DNA of 64,000 nucleotides. Source: Dendrosporobacter quercicolus. GTDB lineage: Bacteria > Bacillota > Negativicutes > DSM-1736 > Dendrosporobacteraceae. Below are positions 59,600 to 64,000 of the stretch, piece by piece (the stretch's first letter is position 1; each line of letters starts with the position of its first letter). Position numbers and translations under genes: made by a program. The DNA is taken from positions 1 to 64,000 of the forward strand of contig NZ_FNHB01000009.1 in NCBI RefSeq assembly GCF_900104455.1, in the 5' to 3' direction. Below the pieces are notes generated by a model that saw only the letters and a list, made by a program, of their open reading frames with translations, had not been told where the DNA came from and made no database searches.

Positions 59600-61927
59600 C
59601 TATCCGTTAATTTCCAGCCGGTGACAATACGCATTATGAACGGTAAAGCCGCCGGTGCAGGGCGAGTATTCCACCCAGTAGGTTACGCTGGCCGGCTGCA
59701 AATACGCAATATAATGTTCCCTGTCGTTGTCCCGGAGTTTATTGCCGGTACGTTCGGCATAGGCGATGACTGCCTGGACATCGCCGGCTAAAATTCGCCT
59801 GTCATCCAGCACCTGCTTGACCTTTTCCGGAATAATTACCTGAAACTCAGCTTTTGGTGCTTCCACTCTCTCACCCCAGACTTCCCTGCATAGCGAAATT
59901 TTTAATTTGGCCCGGTTCTCCTGACGGTCTGAATAGCCGGGACCCGGTCTGGAAGCCCGATCGTGGCTGCGCCCCAAGATCAAATCCAGCAGGTGATGGA
60001 CGCGCTTTCCGCGTCCGGCGAAATTATCCCGGCACATGGCGCAGTAAACCAGATAGTCGGACGGGCTTTCCGTGATGCGTCTGTCAATGACCTTGCGGGC
60101 AACCTCCTGGTTGGCGCAGCTCATCAGCCCGCCATACCCGCAGCAAACGGTATGCTCGCGATTGTCAGGCAATTCTTCAATTTCATACCCCAATTTGCCG
60201 GCAATACTGCGGACGCCGGCTTGTAACCCGGCCTCGTAGCGGGTCGTGCAGCTGTCGTGGACAGCAAGCCTTGACGGTTGGGAAGCCGGTTGCGCCGCCG
60301 GCGGCAGACCGGTGCGGTCCAGCAGCGTCCATACCGTCTCCAGCGGTATATCCGGCAAGTTGTGCCTGAACATGCTAAAACAGGTTGGACAGGCGGTAAG
60401 AATGGCCGGACTGCCTAATTTACGCCAGTTGTCTTCCACTGTTTTCATCGTTTCCCGAAATAAGGCTGTCTGTCCGGCCCAGCCGGCCGGAGCGCCGCAG
60501 CAGCCCAGCATGAGGCCGACGCCGCCAGCCAGTTTGTCACAAAGAAACCGGTACAATGCCGTCACCGCCTCCGGTGAAGACGCCGCCAGCTGGCAGCCCG
60601 GATAGAAGACGGCTTTGCTGGACAGATGGCCCGGCTGATGACGGCACAGCGAAAATTGCCGGCTGTTGCTGAACTGCATATCCCGCAAGGCGAAGTCATG
60701 GGCCGATGGCGGCATCTTGCCTTTGGCCACCATCGTTTGCCTTGCTTCGAGGAATACTTCCCCCATCGCCAGGTGTTCCGGGCAAATATGCGCGCACAGA
60801 CCGCATAAGCTGCAGGAATTAATCATTTTATTGGCATGATGAATGCCCATGACTATGGATAGATTATTGTATACCTCCCGTACATAACGCTTGGGATAAG
60901 AACGGTAATGCGCCAGAAATTCACATTTTTTTACGCACTCGCGGCATTCACAGGCCAGACAGCGGCCGGCCTCCTGCAGCGCCTCCTCGCGGTTGTAGCC
61001 CAGGGCGGGGGAGGCCATTGGCGTCAGCGCCTGCGGCGCAATCCCGTCAATATTGCTATACAGCCTTGTCCGGCAGGAGCCGGCCGGCTCCCGGCTGGCG
61101 GTAAGCGACGCGTTTTGCAGCAGCCGGTCAATGGAGATGGCCGCGCTTTTGCCGTCCGCGATTGACGCAATGGGCGACCAGGCGGACGGTCTCTGGCGGG
61201 AACTGCCACCGGCGAAAACACCCGCCTGGCTGGTCGCCAGCGTCTGCGCGTCCACTGCAACAGCGCCGGCGTTGTCAAGCTCCAGGCCCAGCTCCTGCAG
61301 GGCCGAGTTTTCAGCGCCTATCCCAAGATAAACAGCGGCGAACTCTTGGCGCAGACTGTCTAAAGACCTGCTGGCGTCAGGCCGGTTGCCGACCGGATGG
61401 TGGAGTTGGAGTTTTACTGCGTAGCTGGCCAAAAGTTCAAAATCCCTGTCAAGCACTTGCCGGGGCAGCCGGTTCTCCGGAATTGTCCGGAGCCTTCCGC
61501 CCGGCTGGCCGGCGGCTTCAAACACAACCGCCTCGTAGCCTTTCCGGGCAAGCTCCACCGCTGCGGTCAACCCGCTCAGACCGGCGCCCACAACGGCCAC
61601 CTGCGGCTTTTTCACCGGCAGGGAAGGTGCTTTTGTTATGGTTTGGTTATAGTCAACGCAAATTTGCTCCAGCGCCCTGATGGAAATTGCCTCATCAAGT
61701 TCGCCGCGTTTACAGTAGCGGCGGCAGGGCTGATCGCAAACGCGGCTGATGATTCCGGGAAAAGGCACCATTCGGTGGAACAAAGCGAAACCGGCCGTAT
61801 AATCCTGTTTACGCACAGCGGCGAGCATGCCCCGGACATCGACGTGAACCGGACATCCGGCGGTGCAGCCCGGCGGGTTTTCCTGGACGCATTGCGCTTC
61901 TCTGCTCCGCAATTGTTTTTGATTCAT
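59600..61927 (-). CDS. Iron-sulfur flavoprotein with CCG domains (NAD(P)H/heterodisulfide-reductase-like)
   Basis: 775 residues. The N-terminal dicluster region (CTAGCPVHVDVRG, CDQPCRRYC) and FAD site VAVVGAGLSGLTAAVELARK resemble GltD/NfnB. The centre has two ferredoxin-type motifs (CLACECRECVKKCEF, CSLCGLCAHICPEH). The second half carries two CCG domains (FYPGCQ, LGCCGAP, ACPTC; SCTTR, VCCGYGG, YCAMC) as in HdrB/D. The last 80 residues are a separate domain. It is the likely electron partner of the hydroxylase encoded upstream, 17 bases away. A weak ribosome binding site (GAGCGC) suggests coupling to Mop translation. Confidence 0.85.
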   Translation of the reverse strand: MNQKQLRSREAQCVQENPPGCTAGCPVHVDVRGMLAAVRKQDYTAGFALFHRMVPFPGIISRVCDQPCRRYCKRGELDEAISIRALEQICVDYNQTITKAPSLPVKKPQVAVVGAGLSGLTAAVELARKGYEAVVFEAAGQPGGRLRTIPENRLPRQVLDRDFELLASYAVKLQLHHPVGNRPDASRSLDSLRQEFAAVYLGIGAENSALQELGLELDNAGAVAVDAQTLATSQAGVFAGGSSRQRPSAWSPIASIADGKSAAISIDRLLQNASLTASREPAGSCRTRLYSNIDGIAPQALTPMASPALGYNREEALQEAGRCLACECRECVKKCEFLAHYRSYPKRYVREVYNNLSIVMGIHHANKMINSCSLCGLCAHICPEHLAMGEVFLEARQTMVAKGKMPPSAHDFALRDMQFSNSRQFSLCRHQPGHLSSKAVFYPGCQLAASSPEAVTALYRFLCDKLAGGVGLMLGCCGAPAGWAGQTALFRETMKTVEDNWRKLGSPAILTACPTCFSMFRHNLPDIPLETVWTLLDRTGLPPAAQPASQPSRLAVHDSCTTRYEAGLQAGVRSIAGKLGYEIEELPDNREHTVCCGYGGLMSCANQEVARKVIDRRITESPSDYLVYCAMCRDNFAGRGKRVHHLLDLILGRSHDRASRPGPGYSDRQENRAKLKISLCREVWGERVEAPKAEFQVIIPEKVKQVLDDRRILAGDVQAVIAYAERTGNKLRDNDREHYIAYLQPASVTYWVEYSPCTGGFTVHNAYCHRLEING

Positions 61928-61944
61928 TTGTATGCGCTCGTTTC

Positions 61945-64000
61945 TTAGATTTTGAGTTTTTCCAGGCCGGCCTTGATTTTTTCCGGCAGGGCCGGGACGG
62001 CGTAAATGCGAACTCCTGTGGCATGGTAAATAGCATTCAGGATGGCCGGATGCGGAGCGGTCAGCGGTCCTTCGCCCACTCCGGCGGCGCCGTACGGACC
62101 GTGTTCGCGCGGGGTGATGTTATAAATAATTTCCAGGTTATCAGGGATGTCCTGTATAAAGGGGAGGCCGCAGGCAATCAGATTGGTATGTTTCTTCAGG
62201 TCTTCAAAATCCTCGGTCAGAGCCAGGCCGATGCCCTGAGCCAGACCTCCGTAAATCTGGCCGTCGGTGGTCGCCCGGTTGGTAATTGTGCCGATGTCGG
62301 CAACTGTGGTGAATTTCACTACTTTGGCTTTGCCTGTCTTCATATCGACTTCCACTTCCGGCATGAAGACTTCATACATATAGATGGCAAACGGATCGCC
62401 TTTGGCTGTTTCCGGATCGCAGTCGGTGCACATGGACGCCGTCCATTTGCCGTCGTAGCGGAGCGGGATGTTCTCGGCGACCATTTCCTCATAGGTGCGA
62501 TAAGTGCCGTCCGGTTTGCGCATGGCGTTGACCAGCATTTCGCAGCCGACCCTGGTGGCGTTGCCGGTCATGACATTTTGCCGGCTGCCGCCGGAAGGGC
62601 CGCTGGCTGGGGTAAAGGCCATGTCATTCATAACCAGCCGGATTTGTTCAGGCGTTATTCCCATTTGGCGGAGCGTTTCATGCGCATGGGTCAGAGAGGC
62701 CAGGTCCGCGCCCTGCCCATGGTCCTGCCATGAGGAGCCTACCGACACCGTACCGTCTTTGTTCAGCTCCACCCAGGCTACCGAGGAGTCGGGACCATCC
62801 AGGCCGCAGCCGTAAATGCCGAGAGAAATGCCCACGCCGCGTTTCTTTTCAGGGGTGGATAATTCCCGGCAGCGCTTTTTGGCTTCTTCATACAGCGGCC
62901 GGAGCGTATTGAACATGTCTTCAAAGCAGAATACTTCCGGCACTTGCTGGGTAGGCGTAGTGGCGCCGGGCCGGTAAATATTCTTAAACCGCAATTCCAG
63001 CGGGTCCATGCCCAGCTTTACAGCCAGTTCGTCAATGGCGATTTCCGAGGCCAGAAAGGCTTGCGGTGAACCATAAGCGCGGAAAGCAGACCCCCAGGCG
63101 TGGTTGGTGCAAACGGTGCGGCCCTGACCACGGATATTTGGGATATCATAACCGGCGCCGGTAAACTGGGCCTGCCGCAGGGTCGCCAGGTCGCCGAATT
63201 CGCTGTACGGACCATGGTCCATCGACCAGTCTGTTTCCATTGCCAGCAGTTTGCCGGCTTTATCGGCGGCCAGCTTGCATTTGATGAATACCGGCGAACG
63301 CTTGCCGGTGTACGTAATCATCTGATGCATATTGAAATTGAGGGAAACCGGCTTGCCGGTAGCCATGCAGGCCACGCCCAGCAGCGCTTCGTTGGTCGGG
63401 CTGAATTTATAGCCAAAGGTGGCGCCGGTTGGGTTGGCGACCAGCCGCAGTTTATCCGGCTCAATGCCAAGCCCGGGACAAATCATGGCATGATGCAGAT
63501 GCAGGGCAATGCTCTTGGAATGGATGGTCAGGCGGCCTTCTTCATCATAGTAGGCGCAGCCGCAGTCAGGTTCCAGGGCCAGATGCGGCTGGCGGCTGCA
63601 ATAGGCGTCAATTTCCACTGTCACATTCTCGGGGTCTTCCATCAGCGGCTTGGTGTCTTCACCTTTGACAATACCCTGTTCAAAATAGATATTCGGCACA
63701 CCTGGATGAATTTCGATCGCATCAGGCGACATGGCTGCAGGCGCGCTCATATAAGCCGGCAAGACCTCCAGCTCGACTTTGACTTTTTTGGCGGCCTGTC
63801 GGGCGTGTTCTTCCGTATCGGCGCAGACAATGGCTATGGCGTCCCCGTACTGAAATACCTTCTCATCGCACAGAATCGGCCGGTCCCAGCCGTCCCCTTT
63901 ATTAGTGGGGAAGGTAATCAGGCCGGTAATGCGGTTTTTGCCTTTCACATCCTTATGGGTAACCACTTTATATACGCCGGGCATCTTTTCCGCTTCGGCA
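61945..64000 (-). CDS. Mop/xanthine dehydrogenase-type molybdenum hydroxylase (partial)
   Basis: At least 684 residues; the 5' part lies beyond the window. The sequence reads through the right edge (AEAEK before MPGVYKV), so the [2Fe-2S] domains are not seen. Molybdopterin-domain features: QPHLALEPDCGCAYY, GSAFRAYGSPQAF, SWQDHGQGAD, and GPYGAAGVGEGPLTAPHPA with the catalytic Glu. The wording is close to D. gigas aldehyde oxidoreductase. It hydroxylates an aldehyde or aromatic heterocycle and needs a sulfido- or oxo-Mo cytosine-dinucleotide cofactor. Confidence 0.9.
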   Translation of the reverse strand, partial: AEAEKMPGVYKVVTHKDVKGKNRITGLITFPTNKGDGWDRPILCDEKVFQYGDAIAIVCADTEEHARQAAKKVKVELEVLPAYMSAPAAMSPDAIEIHPGVPNIYFEQGIVKGEDTKPLMEDPENVTVEIDAYCSRQPHLALEPDCGCAYYDEEGRLTIHSKSIALHLHHAMICPGLGIEPDKLRLVANPTGATFGYKFSPTNEALLGVACMATGKPVSLNFNMHQMITYTGKRSPVFIKCKLAADKAGKLLAMETDWSMDHGPYSEFGDLATLRQAQFTGAGYDIPNIRGQGRTVCTNHAWGSAFRAYGSPQAFLASEIAIDELAVKLGMDPLELRFKNIYRPGATTPTQQVPEVFCFEDMFNTLRPLYEEAKKRCRELSTPEKKRGVGISLGIYGCGLDGPDSSVAWVELNKDGTVSVGSSWQDHGQGADLASLTHAHETLRQMGITPEQIRLVMNDMAFTPASGPSGGSRQNVMTGNATRVGCEMLVNAMRKPDGTYRTYEEMVAENIPLRYDGKWTASMCTDCDPETAKGDPFAIYMYEVFMPEVEVDMKTGKAKVVKFTTVADIGTITNRATTDGQIYGGLAQGIGLALTEDFEDLKKHTNLIACGLPFIQDIPDNLEIIYNITPREHGPYGAAGVGEGPLTAPHPAILNAIYHATGVRIYAVPALPEKIKAGLEKLKI

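Overview
The window looks like the chromosome of an anaerobic diderm Firmicute (Negativicutes, Sporomusaceae-like). This is inferred from gene content, not from a database match. It combines Gram-positive-type regulation and small genes (GlpP antiterminator, Hol-Tox-like peptides, many TTG/GTG starts with strong AGGAGG-type ribosome binding sites) with envelope genes that only make sense with an outer membrane (AsmA/TamB-like protein, invasin-type beta-barrel). It also has strictly anaerobic redox enzymes (NfnAB, GlpABC, a Mop-type molybdenum hydroxylase with accessory genes).

Layout. 1-480 is GC-rich DNA without a gene. 480-1850 holds four tandem modules, each with a 21-26 aa hydrophobic Hol-Tox-like peptide and an overlapping antisense RNA driven by a well-conserved promoter. 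This is a type I toxin-antitoxin array. A SymE-type toxin and three tiny ORFs follow (2176-2865). 2931-6420 is a Cd/Zn/Pb resistance locus: an intact ArsR-family sensor faces a CadA P-type ATPase, and the original cadC next to cadA is a deleted, frameshifted pseudogene. 6420-9800 is mostly decayed sequence (IS3 remnant, orphan antitoxin half-module, methyltransferase, permease and AraC fragments) with an intact cupin and an intact CmpB-like membrane protein. 9872-11461 is a secreted beta-helix-type protein.

12531-20140 is a LysR-controlled catabolic operon for a cyclic ureide or related N-heterocycle: cyclic amidohydrolase, AroM-family protein, M20 carbamoylase, polar amino-acid-type ABC transporter and a second amidohydrolase. 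21090-27182 is a sugar/polyol oxidation cluster (MFS porter, two SDRs, a TIM-barrel isomerase, a zinc alcohol dehydrogenase, an AraC regulator). 27228-29488 is nfnAB. Then come a PEP-synthase/rifampicin-phosphotransferase-like enzyme with a small partner, a heterodimeric ABC exporter, a CCA-type nucleotidyltransferase and a CPBP protease.

38589-47548 is an anaerobic glycerol-3-phosphate operon: glpA, a RuBisCO-like protein, a glpK-like kinase, glpF, glpB, glpC and glpP. A promoter and a long leader hairpin stand in front of glpA, and a second hairpin precedes the kinase gene. GlpP probably antiterminates at one or both. The RuBisCO-like protein has no expected role in glycerol use and is the most interesting gene of the window. 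47660-49150 has a large inverted repeat, two ribbon-helix-helix proteins, an orphan small protein and an AraC pseudogene. 49207-51684 encodes the two envelope proteins.

From 64000 down to 52471 on the minus strand runs one compact operon headed by a Mop/xanthine-dehydrogenase-type molybdenum hydroxylase (cut by the window end). Behind it lie an iron-sulfur flavoprotein, small Cys-pair proteins, a methyltransferase, a C_GCAxxG_C_C protein, an HD protein, a cysteine-desulfurase-like enzyme, a radical SAM enzyme, an adenylate-forming ligase and a phosphatase. Its content resembles the Desulfovibrio DVU_1551-1559 neighbourhood as I remember it, whose biochemical role is not established to my knowledge.
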